Source: Gordonia hongkongensis (GTDB taxonomy: Bacteria; Actinomycetota; Actinomycetes; Mycobacteriales; Mycobacteriaceae). Taken from it: 64,000 nt of DNA. The notes below the pieces were generated by a model that made no database searches, had not been told where the DNA came from, and worked only from the letters and a program-made list of their open reading frames with translations. Both the position numbers and the translations under genes were made by a program. Positions 36,077 through 43,756 of this stretch are shown in pieces; position 1 is the first letter of the stretch, and each line of letters starts with the position of its first letter. The stretch lies in contig NZ_CP095552.1 of assembly GCF_023078355.1 (NCBI RefSeq), forward strand, positions 1,736,001 through 1,800,000. Direction: 5' to 3'.

Positions 36077-36547
36077 ATGGAAGCAAAGGGGAGCGGTCTG
36101 TTGCGGACACTGGACGACCTCGACGAGAGGGTGCTCGCGCACCTCACCCGGGACGCCCGGGCGACCTACCAGCAGATCGGGCAGCAGGTGGGGTTGTCGG
36201 CCCCCGCGGTGAAACGACGCGTCGACCGCCTGGTCGCCGACGGCGTCATCCGGGGTTTCACCGCGGTCGTCGACCCGCACGCGATGCAGTGGACCACCGA
36301 GGCATACGTGTTGGTGTACTGCCGGGGCAACATCTCGCCCGACGAGTTGAAGGCGGCGTGGGAGCCCATACCGGAGGTGGTGGGTGCGGCGACGGTCACA
36401 GGTCAGGCCGACGCCGTCCTGCGCGTGATGGCCCGCGACGTACGGCACCTCGAGCAGGCGCTCGAACGCATCCGGCGGGCCGGCCCGGTGGATCGATCAG
36501 AGTCGATCCTCGTGCTCAGCGAGCTGATCGACCGGGGGCACCCGTGA
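36077..36547 (+). CDS. Lrp/AsnC family transcriptional regulator
   Basis: A 156-residue regulator with an N-terminal helix-turn-helix (ATYQQIGQQVGLSAPAVKRRVDRL) and a C-terminal RAM/AsnC effector domain (about 75-150, VVGAATVTGQADAVLRVMARD). It probably senses an amino acid, most likely arginine or ornithine given its divergent rocD neighbour, and controls that gene through the palindrome at 36036. Confidence 0.92.
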   Translation: MEAKGSGLLRTLDDLDERVLAHLTRDARATYQQIGQQVGLSAPAVKRRVDRLVADGVIRGFTAVVDPHAMQWTTEAYVLVYCRGNISPDELKAAWEPIPEVVGAATVTGQADAVLRVMARDVRHLEQALERIRRAGPVDRSESILVLSELIDRGHP

Positions 36548-36573
36548 GAATCGGGGTGTCGAAACCGTTGTGC

Positions 36574-36579
36574 TAGTGT
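36574..36579 (+). promoter_or_regulatory. Candidate -10 element of the aro leader
   Basis: TAGTGT lies 7 bases upstream of the GTG that opens the leader peptide, so transcription would start at or next to that GTG. A leaderless leader peptide would explain the absence of a ribosome-binding site. A matching -35 is not clear. Confidence 0.45.
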
Positions 36580-36586
36580 GGTCGCC

Positions 36587-36655
36587 GTGATCAGCACCGT
36601 GCGCGCGTATTGGCGCTTTATCGAGGCTCCGGGTGGGGCCACGATGATGCGTTGA
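36587..36655 (+). CDS. Leader peptide for aromatic amino-acid attenuation
   Basis: A 22-codon ORF starting at GTG and ending at TGA, upstream of DAHP synthase. It contains consecutive Tyr-Trp-Arg-Phe codons (VRAYWRFIEAPGG), which sense charged tRNAs of the three aromatic amino acids. It is too short for ordinary gene calling. The arrangement parallels the aroR leader of C. glutamicum aroF, as I recall it. It has no ribosome-binding site and may be translated leaderless. Confidence 0.75.
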   Translation: MISTVRAYWRFIEAPGGATMMR

Positions 36656-36720
36656 CCTGACGCGCGCACGACACACCCGGAGCCCGAGCAGCGACCCCAC
36701 GGTCGCTGCTCTTGTCATTT
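36599..36720 (+). promoter_or_regulatory. Transcription attenuator upstream of DAHP synthase
   Basis: Three perfect inverted repeats follow the leader start. GTGCGCGCGT (36599-36608) pairs with 36660-36669; GGCTCCGGGTG (36625-36635) pairs with 36674-36684; GAGCAGCGACC (36686-36696) pairs with 36701-36711 and is followed by TTGTCATTT, an intrinsic terminator. The first two pairings cross and cannot coexist, so ribosome position on the Tyr-Trp-Phe codons can choose between folds. This is the classic layout of translation-coupled attenuation. The fold that would prevent the terminator cannot be settled by eye. Confidence 0.75.
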
Positions 36721-36796
36721 GAGCGGGGCTCCGACCACACCCAGGGCATGCCTCGTCACCACAACGACACGGGCATGACCTCGAAAGGCACACAAC

Positions 36797-37885
36797 GTGA
36801 CCACCTTGCCGGACCTCCCGATCCGATCCGACGACAACGCCGAATCGACCTCCGACCGCCGCATCCGGGCGTTCCGTCCGATCCCGTCGCCCGACACCGT
36901 GCGCAGCGAATTGCCCCTCTCGGCACGACGAGCCGTCGCCGTCCAGCGCGACCGGGACGAGATCGCCGACATCCTCGCCGGCCGCGATGACCGGCTGCTC
37001 GTCATCGTCGGGCCCTGTTCGGTCCACGATCCGATCGCCGCCATCGACTACGCCCGGCGCCTCGCGCCGCTGGCCGATGCCTACTCCGAGCGACTCAAGA
37101 TCGTGATGCGCGTCTACTTCGAGAAGCCGCGCACCACCGTGGGGTGGAAGGGCCTGATCAACGACCCCGGGATGGACAACACCTTCGATGTCGAGCGTGG
37201 CCTGCGCACCGCCCGGTCGTTGCTGCTCGACATCATCGACCTCGGTCTGCCCGTCGGATGTGAGTTCCTCGAACCGACCAGCCCGCAGTACATCGCCGAC
37301 GCGGTCGCGTGGGGTGCCATCGGCGCCCGCACCACCGAGTCCCAGGTCCACCGGCAGCTGGCGTCGGGCCTGTCGATGCCGATCGGCTTCAAGAACGGCA
37401 CCGACGGCAACGTCCAGGTCGCCATCGACGGCGTGAAAGCCGCTGCGGCCGAACACGTCTTCTTCGGAGTCGACGACTTCGGCAACGGTGCCGTGGTGGA
37501 GACCGCGGGCAACGAGGACTGCCACATCATCCTGCGCGGCGGCACGCGCGGCCCGAACTTCGACGCGGAGTCGGTGTCGGCGGCCGCCGAGGCGCTCGCC
37601 GCGGCCGGCCTGCCCGCCCGGGTCATGATCGACTGTTCGCACGCCAATTCGGGCAAGGATCATGTCCGTCAGGCGGAGGTCGCCACCGAGATCGCGACGC
37701 GACTCCGGGCGGCGCGCGAGGCCGGTGAGCCCTCGAACGTCAGCGGCGTGATGCTGGAGAGCTTCCTCGAGCCCGGCGCGCAGTCGACCGAGGCCACCCC
37801 GCTGGTGTACGGCAAGTCCGTCACCGACAAGTGCATGGGCTGGGAGGCCAGCGCCCAGGTCCTGGCGGCGCTCGCGCGGGGCTGA
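36797..37885 (+). CDS. aroG: 3-Deoxy-7-phosphoheptulonate synthase, class I (AroFGH type)
   Basis: A 362-residue cytoplasmic enzyme that condenses phosphoenolpyruvate and erythrose 4-phosphate, the first step of the shikimate pathway. Landmarks are LLVIVGPCSVHDPIAAIDYA near 70, VYFEKPRTTVGWKGLINDP, the GARTTESQVHRQLASGLSMP catalytic segment, and the metal-binding DCSHANSGK. The length fits the class I beta group (E. coli AroF/G/H), which is feedback-inhibited by single aromatic amino acids. It starts at GTG. The leader peptide and terminator upstream indicate attenuation control by aromatic amino acids. Confidence 0.95.
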   Translation: MTTLPDLPIRSDDNAESTSDRRIRAFRPIPSPDTVRSELPLSARRAVAVQRDRDEIADILAGRDDRLLVIVGPCSVHDPIAAIDYARRLAPLADAYSERLKIVMRVYFEKPRTTVGWKGLINDPGMDNTFDVERGLRTARSLLLDIIDLGLPVGCEFLEPTSPQYIADAVAWGAIGARTTESQVHRQLASGLSMPIGFKNGTDGNVQVAIDGVKAAAAEHVFFGVDDFGNGAVVETAGNEDCHIILRGGTRGPNFDAESVSAAAEALAAAGLPARVMIDCSHANSGKDHVRQAEVATEIATRLRAAREAGEPSNVSGVMLESFLEPGAQSTEATPLVYGKSVTDKCMGWEASAQVLAALARG

Positions 37886-37967
37886 CCCTTCCCTCGCCTC
37901 AGTATCTGCGGCTCGGCGGCCGTCGTGGACCATGAAAGAACACTCGTGAGCGTCCGAATCTCATGCT

Positions 37968-38062
37968 CCCTGAGGTGCGAGCGAAGCGAGCCACGAAGGG
38001 TGTAGCAACGTGTCTCACCAGGCCCTTCGTGGCTCGTCGCTTGCGCTCCTCGCACCTCAGGG
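37968..38062. repeat. REP-like long imperfect hairpin
   Basis: The left arm CCCTGAGGTGCGAGCGAAGC, continuing to CCACGAAGGG at 38000, pairs with a right arm (38033-38062 and adjacent bases) with small bulges across a loop of about 32 bases. The GAGGTGCGAGCGAAGCGAGCC-type sequence is, in my recollection, a dispersed extragenic repeat in Gordonia and related genomes. It fills the gap between the convergent aroG and phoD genes and may also terminate transcription. Confidence 0.65.
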
Positions 38063-38120
38063 ATCAGTGGGTTGTGTGCTTCTTTCGGACCGGGGAACGA
38101 TGGGAGACGCTTCGCTCGGG

Positions 38121-39770
38121 TCAGACGACGTCGACCTCAGACGTCGAGTCCGGGATCGTGATCAGTGCTCGACGACGCAGTGTTCCGCGGGGCGACCGTA
38201 CCGACGGCGCCACGCGGAACTCGGCCTCCCACCGATCGGAGTGGATCCGGTTGAGCAGGTAGCCGCGTTGCGAGTTGCCGAACCGGACGTGGGGTGACGC
38301 TTCCTTGAGGCGGCGGTCGCCGTCGTCGCTGTCCTCCCCGTCCCCGCCGGAGGTGATCGACGTCGCGGCCAATTCGACGCCGCGCGTGAGCGATTCATCG
38401 GTGTAGGAGGTCCGGAGGTCGGCGACCACGCTGCGATGGATGTCGCCGGCGAGGGACACCAGATTGCGCACGCCCCGGTCGGCGGCGCCGCCGAGGATGC
38501 GGGAGCGCGAGGCCTCGTAGCCGCTCCACCCGTCCATGCTGACCGCCCGGGTCGAGCCGACGGTTCGGGCGAGGTCGGCCATCGGTACCTGCTGGGCGAG
38601 GACGTTCCACCGGTGCCGGGACGAGGCGAAACCGTCGAGCACCCATCGTTCCTGTTCGGCGCCGAGGATGGTGCGGGAGACGTCCGCGGTGCGCGCGTTC
38701 TGCCCGGTGTCGTTGTCCCCGTTGGCCTGATCGCTGCGGTGACTGCGGGTGTCGAGGAGGGTGAGGTCGACGAGATCGCCGAAACCGAGCCGCCGATGCG
38801 CGCGGATGACGGTTCCGTTCGGTCGGGCCGCCACCCGCACCGGCGTGTTCTCCCACCAGGCGCGCAGCGCGCGGGCGCGACGCAGCGCGAACGCGGTGAG
38901 TGGGGTGTGGTCCTCGGGAATCGCTGCGGCCCAGTTGTTGTCGACCTCATGATCGTCGAAGGTGATCACGAACGGTGCCATCGCGTGGGCGAGTTGGAGG
39001 TCGGGGTCGGACTTGTACAGCGCGTAGCGCTCGCGGTAGTCGTCGAGGTCGACTGCTTCCCGTGTTGCCGAGAGAGGAAGCACCGCATCGGGTCTCGCAC
39101 CACCATGAACCGGGATCGGCTTCTCGTAGATGTAGTCACCGAGGTGGAGCACCACGTCGGGTGCATGCGCCGCCAGGTCGGCGTACGCATGGTAGTAGCC
39201 GTCGGACCAGTTCTGGCAGGACGCGACGGCGACCGTCATCTTCTCGACGCGTGCGAAAGGTGCTGGTGCCGTTCGGGTCCGGCCGACCGTCGAGACCTCG
39301 CCGAGTGCCCGGAACCGATAGAAGTAGTCGGCGGCGGGCGCGAGACCGCGGACATCGACGTGCACGCTGTGCCCCCATTCCGCGGTGGCGTGGACCGTAC
39401 CCCGACGCACGATGCGGGTCATGGATTCGTTGGCGGCGATCTCCCAGTCGACTCGCACCGGGCGTGGTCCCATGCCGCCACCGGGCGCGAACGGGTTGCG
39501 CGACAATCGCGTCCACAGCACAACGCCGTCGGGGAGGGGGTCACCGGACGCCACCCCGAGTCCGAACACGCCGGCGGGGTGAGCCGGTGTGGGTAGGGCC
39601 GGCGAGGTGCCGCCGAGGAGGCCGGGCGTGAACGCGAGACCGGCGACGAGTGCCGACCAGGTGAGGAAGCGGCGTCGGGAAGTGCCGCCGCGGAGCGTGA
39701 GGTCGGGATGACAACGGATGGTCGACGGTGTGAGAAGGGCCGGTGATGCGTCGGCCGGGTTTCCCCGCAT
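38121..39770 (-). CDS. phoD: Alkaline phosphatase D family protein, Tat-exported
   Basis: A 549-residue secreted phosphodiesterase/phosphatase. A Tat signal lies at about 30-55 (TSRRRFLTWSALVAGLAF). It is followed by a fibronectin-like N-terminal PhoD domain and the metallophosphatase core: HLGDYIYEKP, FDDHEVDNNW, and SLAGDIHRSVVADL near the C terminus. PhoD enzymes use iron and calcium to release phosphate from esters outside the cell. The ATG at 39770 gives an N terminus about 30 residues ahead of the twin-arginine motif; a later start is possible. No Pho-box is evident to me. Confidence 0.9.
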   Translation of the reverse strand: MRGNPADASPALLTPSTIRCHPDLTLRGGTSRRRFLTWSALVAGLAFTPGLLGGTSPALPTPAHPAGVFGLGVASGDPLPDGVVLWTRLSRNPFAPGGGMGPRPVRVDWEIAANESMTRIVRRGTVHATAEWGHSVHVDVRGLAPAADYFYRFRALGEVSTVGRTRTAPAPFARVEKMTVAVASCQNWSDGYYHAYADLAAHAPDVVLHLGDYIYEKPIPVHGGARPDAVLPLSATREAVDLDDYRERYALYKSDPDLQLAHAMAPFVITFDDHEVDNNWAAAIPEDHTPLTAFALRRARALRAWWENTPVRVAARPNGTVIRAHRRLGFGDLVDLTLLDTRSHRSDQANGDNDTGQNARTADVSRTILGAEQERWVLDGFASSRHRWNVLAQQVPMADLARTVGSTRAVSMDGWSGYEASRSRILGGAADRGVRNLVSLAGDIHRSVVADLRTSYTDESLTRGVELAATSITSGGDGEDSDDGDRRLKEASPHVRFGNSQRGYLLNRIHSDRWEAEFRVAPSVRSPRGTLRRRALITIPDSTSEVDVV

Positions 39771-39885
39771 GGCCTCAGCCGACCAGGATCACCTGACCTG
39801 GGCTCCACCTGCAGACGGCGGGGACATGATGCGGAGGTGAAGTCTCCGACCTCCACGCGTACGTCCCCGCCGCCTGCCCGACGGG

Positions 39886-41445
39886 CTACCGCGAGTCGAT
39901 CAACCCGCTCGACTCGCTCTCGGCGTCGGTCACGACGCCGACTCGCTTGCGACGGGCGCGGATTCCGAGTGCGGCGTCGACCACGAGGAACCCGAGCAGG
40001 CTGAGTCCGAGCAACGGCACGAACCAGCCCACCACCGCGGCCACCACCACGATCGCGACCGCGCCGGCCACCGGCACCCGACGCAGTGCACCCCGTGCCG
40101 GCGGGCGACCCACCGCGACCGCGCCGCCACGCTTCGGCCGCCGTTGCCACCACATCTGATAGCCGCGGACGATCAACACCACGAGCGCGATCGCCAGGAG
40201 CAGGAGAACCAGCTGGCTCACCCAGCCGAACAGGATGCCCATGTGCAGTGCGATGCCCCAGGTCGTGAGTTTCGCGGCGAGCGGCCAGTCGGCGAACCGC
40301 AGTTCGTCGACAACGGCACCGGTCGCGCCGTTCACGGTGACGGTGTCCTGGGCGAACTGCCAGGGCTGCCTGGTCTCGGCGATGGTGAAGGCGGTGTCCG
40401 CATCGGTCGGGATCGAGACCTCCACCTGGCCGTCCACACCGGCGGCCCGAGCGGTGCCCAGCACCCGGTCGAGCTGCGCGATCGTCTGCCCGGACGCTTC
40501 CGGAACGTGCTGCTCGTGACCCGCGCCGCCGTGATCGCCGTGCCCGCTGTGATCACCCAGCCCGTCCGATCCGGACGTCGATCCGGACAGCGAGGTGTCG
40601 ACCGTCGGGGTCGTCCAGCTCAGCGCCGTGCGCACATCGGAGACGTGCTCACCGGCGTACTTCGACCAAGTCAGACCGGTGGCCGACAAGAACACCAACC
40701 CCACCGCGATCCAGACGCCGATCACGCCGTGCCGGTTGCGGGTGCGGTTGCGTCCGGTCGCCGATCGGTCGAAGGCGACCAGGTCGGCGGCGCGTCGTTT
40801 TCGGCGCGCGCGATACGCGGAGATCCACAGCGTGAGGCCGGCCACGGCGATGACCCACAGCCAGGAGGCGGCGAGCTCGCTGTAGATCCGGCCGGGCTCG
40901 CCGAGATGGAGGTGACGGTGCAGTTCGCTGATCCAGGTGCGCATCGGCAACGCCGCGCTGCTGCCGTAGGACACCAGCTCTCCGGTCGATTCCAGGGTCA
41001 CCGGATCGATGAACACGGCCTGGCGCTTCGACGCCCCGAGGGAGGGATCGTCGAACAGGACGCGGGTCGTGTCGCCGGCCTCGGCGGCCGGGCGCACCGC
41101 GGACAGGGTGAGGTCCGGGCGGAGCCGGGCCGCCGCCTCGACCTGTTCGGAGATCGGACGTGCGTCGCCGGTGCTGTCGGTGGAGAGTTGATCGCGGTAG
41201 ACGACCTGTTCCAGCGACGGGGAGATCGCGTAGAGCCCGCCACTGACCGCCGCAACGATCAGGAACGGCGCGATGAAGATGCCTGCGTAGAAGTGCAAGC
41301 GGCGCAGCAGAGGTTGCCAGCTGTTCGGGGTCACCCGCCGGTCTGGTGCGGCGGCTGGTGGAGTGGGGTTGTCGTCGGATGTTTTGGGACGGGGGTCGGG
41401 CGGCCCGGTGGGTTCACCGGGGCGGGACAGGTTCGACAGGGACAC
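39886..41445 (-). CDS. PepSY-associated TM protein with His-rich loop
   Basis: A 519-residue membrane protein of the PepSY_TM (iron-regulated membrane protein) family. It has an N-terminal helix (FYAGIFIAPFLIVAAVSGGLYAIS), two PepSY-like regions with LHRHLHLGEPGRIYSELAASW, further helices near 235, 410 and 465, and a periplasmic loop DHSGHGDHGGAGHEQH that should bind metal. Family members act in siderophore or copper reduction and uptake. The next upstream gene on the strand also has a His-containing loop, so the pair may handle metal together. Confidence 0.87.
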   Translation of the reverse strand: MSLSNLSRPGEPTGPPDPRPKTSDDNPTPPAAAPDRRVTPNSWQPLLRRLHFYAGIFIAPFLIVAAVSGGLYAISPSLEQVVYRDQLSTDSTGDARPISEQVEAAARLRPDLTLSAVRPAAEAGDTTRVLFDDPSLGASKRQAVFIDPVTLESTGELVSYGSSAALPMRTWISELHRHLHLGEPGRIYSELAASWLWVIAVAGLTLWISAYRARRKRRAADLVAFDRSATGRNRTRNRHGVIGVWIAVGLVFLSATGLTWSKYAGEHVSDVRTALSWTTPTVDTSLSGSTSGSDGLGDHSGHGDHGGAGHEQHVPEASGQTIAQLDRVLGTARAAGVDGQVEVSIPTDADTAFTIAETRQPWQFAQDTVTVNGATGAVVDELRFADWPLAAKLTTWGIALHMGILFGWVSQLVLLLLAIALVVLIVRGYQMWWQRRPKRGGAVAVGRPPARGALRRVPVAGAVAIVVVAAVVGWFVPLLGLSLLGFLVVDAALGIRARRKRVGVVTDAESESSGLIDSR

Positions 41446-41552
41446 GGTGGGCCTCTCATGCGGAAGACGGCGCGCGGCATCGACCGCGGTCAGGCGGGAT
41501 GGCAGACGCGCACCGACCGGCCCGTCGGGTGACGGGTCGGCGGAGTAGGGAA

Positions 41553-42104
41553 TCAGCGCGTGAGGGCCGGGGGTCCGCGGGTGTCGAGAGCGGCGATGGC
41601 GCGCAGGCGGGGCCGCGCGTCGTCGTGGGTCGCCCGCGGGGCGCGCAGGATCGCGTCGTCAGCGGGCGGGTCGAGGACGGCCCGGATGAGAGCGACGACC
41701 GCGGTCAGGACGCTGAGCAGGGCGGGTTCGACGACGTGGATGGCGGCGGCGGTGAGCAGAGTCGCCACCGCGTGGACGAACAGCATGGTCCCGCTCGGCG
41801 CGTGTGCAAGCGCACTCACACCGGCGTGGTGCGCCGACGAGGCATCGAGCGCGGTGAGGGACACGTGTGCGAGCACCTGTCCGGCCGCGAGGAGCCCGAT
41901 CGTGCCGAGCCACCCGGGACGACGACGGGCCGTCGCGCCGATCGTCCAGCCGAGTACGGTGCACGCCGCGATCATGAACACCAGAGATGAGGTGGCGGGG
42001 AGAGAACCGGCCGCGAGCCCGTGCGCGGCCACCGCGGTGCTCGCCGACAGCGCGCCGACGACCCCACCGCGAAGGCGGTGGAGGGCGCGCACGTCCGGGT
42101 TCAC
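41553..42104 (-). CDS. Four-helix membrane protein with His-containing loop
   Basis: About 183 residues with four hydrophobic segments and a loop SSAHHAGVSALAHAPSG. The GTG at 42104 is the best start, giving VNPDVRALHRLRGGVVGAL; no good ribosome site is visible. The gene is 107 bp upstream of the PepSY gene on the same strand. I recognise no named family; the histidines and neighbour suggest a metal-related membrane function. Confidence 0.6.
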   Translation of the reverse strand: MNPDVRALHRLRGGVVGALSASTAVAAHGLAAGSLPATSSLVFMIAACTVLGWTIGATARRRPGWLGTIGLLAAGQVLAHVSLTALDASSAHHAGVSALAHAPSGTMLFVHAVATLLTAAAIHVVEPALLSVLTAVVALIRAVLDPPADDAILRAPRATHDDARPRLRAIAALDTRGPPALTR

Positions 42105-42163
42105 GGAAGGAGCATAGCGACGGCGGTCATGCCCGAACCGCGCGCGGTCAGCGAACGGGCAGG

Positions 42164-42832
42164 TCAGCCCAACACCAGGAGCCAGGCGGCGACGTAGTGC
42201 AGCAGGGCCGCGACTGCGGTGCATGCATGGAACACCTCGTGATGACCGAAGGTCTCCGGCCAGGGGTCGGGCCAGCGTGCCGCATAGAGGACGCCACCGA
42301 CGCTGTAGAAGACACCGCCGAGCGCGAGCAGGATCAGAACGGGCAGACCGGTCTCGCCGACGAGCGCCGGGGCGACGGCCACGATCACCCAGCCCAGCAC
42401 GATGTAGAGGGTGACCCCGAGCCAGCGGGGTGCGCCGGGCCACGCGATCTTGAGGGTCGCACCGGCGGCTGCGCCGGCCCAGACGATGCCGAGGACCCAC
42501 CAACTGGTCGGCGAGGGAAGCCCGAGGGCGCAGAACGGCGTGTAGGTGCCGGCGATGAACAGGAAGATCATCGCGTGGTCGCCACGTTTCATCCGGGTCC
42601 GCGCGCGGGCGGTCTTCCACGGAATCCGGTGGTAGCCGGCGCTGATCGCGAAGAGTCCGAGCACGGTGACCGCGTAGACGGCACACGGGACGACGGCGAC
42701 GGGGTCGCCGACCGTGGCCGCGCCGATCACCAGGGCCAGCCCCGCGACCGCGGCCACATAGGCGGAGTAGTGGTGGATGACCCCGCGCAGTCGTGGGCGG
42801 ACGTCAGCCGGCGGGTTCAGCAACGTGCTCAC
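42164..42832 (-). CDS. Hemolysin III/PAQR family membrane protein
   Basis: About 222 residues with seven membrane helices and PAQR/hemolysin III metal-site motifs: the first histidine in GYHRIPWKTARARTRMKRGDHAMIF (conserved Ser/His and Asp) and the C-terminal FGHHEVFHACTAVAALLHY with the paired histidines. Members are putative zinc-dependent membrane hydrolases. The GTG at 42832 gives VSTLLNPPADVRPRLRG; the open frame upstream of that has no support. It matches Rv1085c and diverges from uppS as in mycobacteria. Confidence 0.88.
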   Translation of the reverse strand: MSTLLNPPADVRPRLRGVIHHYSAYVAAVAGLALVIGAATVGDPVAVVPCAVYAVTVLGLFAISAGYHRIPWKTARARTRMKRGDHAMIFLFIAGTYTPFCALGLPSPTSWWVLGIVWAGAAAGATLKIAWPGAPRWLGVTLYIVLGWVIVAVAPALVGETGLPVLILLALGGVFYSVGGVLYAARWPDPWPETFGHHEVFHACTAVAALLHYVAAWLLVLG

Positions 42833-42946
42833 CGAACCTACGGTACCGTAACTTCGCGCGTCCACAGCGTCACCGGCAAGGCGCGATGCGACGCGTAAGG
42901 TGTCCTGCGTGACACGAGGCCGACACGACGCGGGAACGACGCGAGG

Positions 42947-43729
42947 ATGAAGCTCCTGCCGGACCGGCTTCGACGACCCGTTCTCTCCGTCTACGAACGG
43001 CGGCTCATCCAGCTCCTCGACACCGAGCGCCTGCCGCGTCACGTGGCGATCATCTGCGACGGCAACCGGCGGTGGGCGCGTGAGGCTGGTTTCGAGGACG
43101 TCAGCCACGGACATCGCGTGGGTGCCCAGCGCATCGCGGACATGCTCGGCTGGTGCGCCGGCCTGGGCATCGAAGCCGTCACGATCTACCTGTTGTCGGC
43201 CGAGAACCTCAACCGGTCGTCGGACGAGCTCGACGCACTCCTCGAGATCGTGCCGGACATCGTCGACGAGATCTCCGCGTCCGAGGGCGAGTGGCGGATC
43301 CGCATCGTCGGCACCCTCGACGCACTGCCCGAGCCGGTGGCCGGACGTCTGCGGGCGGCCGCCGACCGCACCGCCGAACGGCAGGGGATGAACGTCAACG
43401 TCGCCGTCGGATACGGCGGGCGCCAGGAGATCGTGGACGCGGTTCGCGCACTCCTGGAGGAGAAGGTGACCGCCGGGGCGACTGCGGCCGAGATGGTGGA
43501 TGCGGTCACCGTGGAGGCGATCGACGCCAATCTCTACACCAAGGGTCAGCCCGACCCGGATCTCGTGATCCGGACCTCCGGAGAGCAGCGGCTGTCGGGA
43601 TTCCTGTTGTGGCAGAGCGCCTATTCGGAGATCTGGTTCACCGACGCCTACTGGCCGGAGTTCCGTCGGGTGGACTTCCTGCGCGCCTTGCGCGACTACT
43701 CCGCGCGGAGCCGGCGGTTCGGCAAGTGA
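42947..43729 (+). CDS. uppS: Isoprenyl transferase (cis-prenyl synthase)
   Basis: A 260-residue cis-prenyltransferase. It has the catalytic Asp38 in AIICDGNRRWAREAG, then AENLNRSSDELDAL, the VGYGGRQEIVDAVR motif and the C-terminal DPDLVIRTSGEQRLSGFLLWQSAYSE pattern. Its place next to hemolysin III matches Rv1086, the short-chain Z-farnesyl diphosphate synthase that feeds decaprenyl phosphate synthesis for the cell wall. Chain length cannot be confirmed from sequence. Confidence 0.93.
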   Translation: MKLLPDRLRRPVLSVYERRLIQLLDTERLPRHVAIICDGNRRWAREAGFEDVSHGHRVGAQRIADMLGWCAGLGIEAVTIYLLSAENLNRSSDELDALLEIVPDIVDEISASEGEWRIRIVGTLDALPEPVAGRLRAAADRTAERQGMNVNVAVGYGGRQEIVDAVRALLEEKVTAGATAAEMVDAVTVEAIDANLYTKGQPDPDLVIRTSGEQRLSGFLLWQSAYSEIWFTDAYWPEFRRVDFLRALRDYSARSRRFGK

Positions 43730-43756
43730 CTCCGCCGGTGTCGATCCGCGCCGGGT

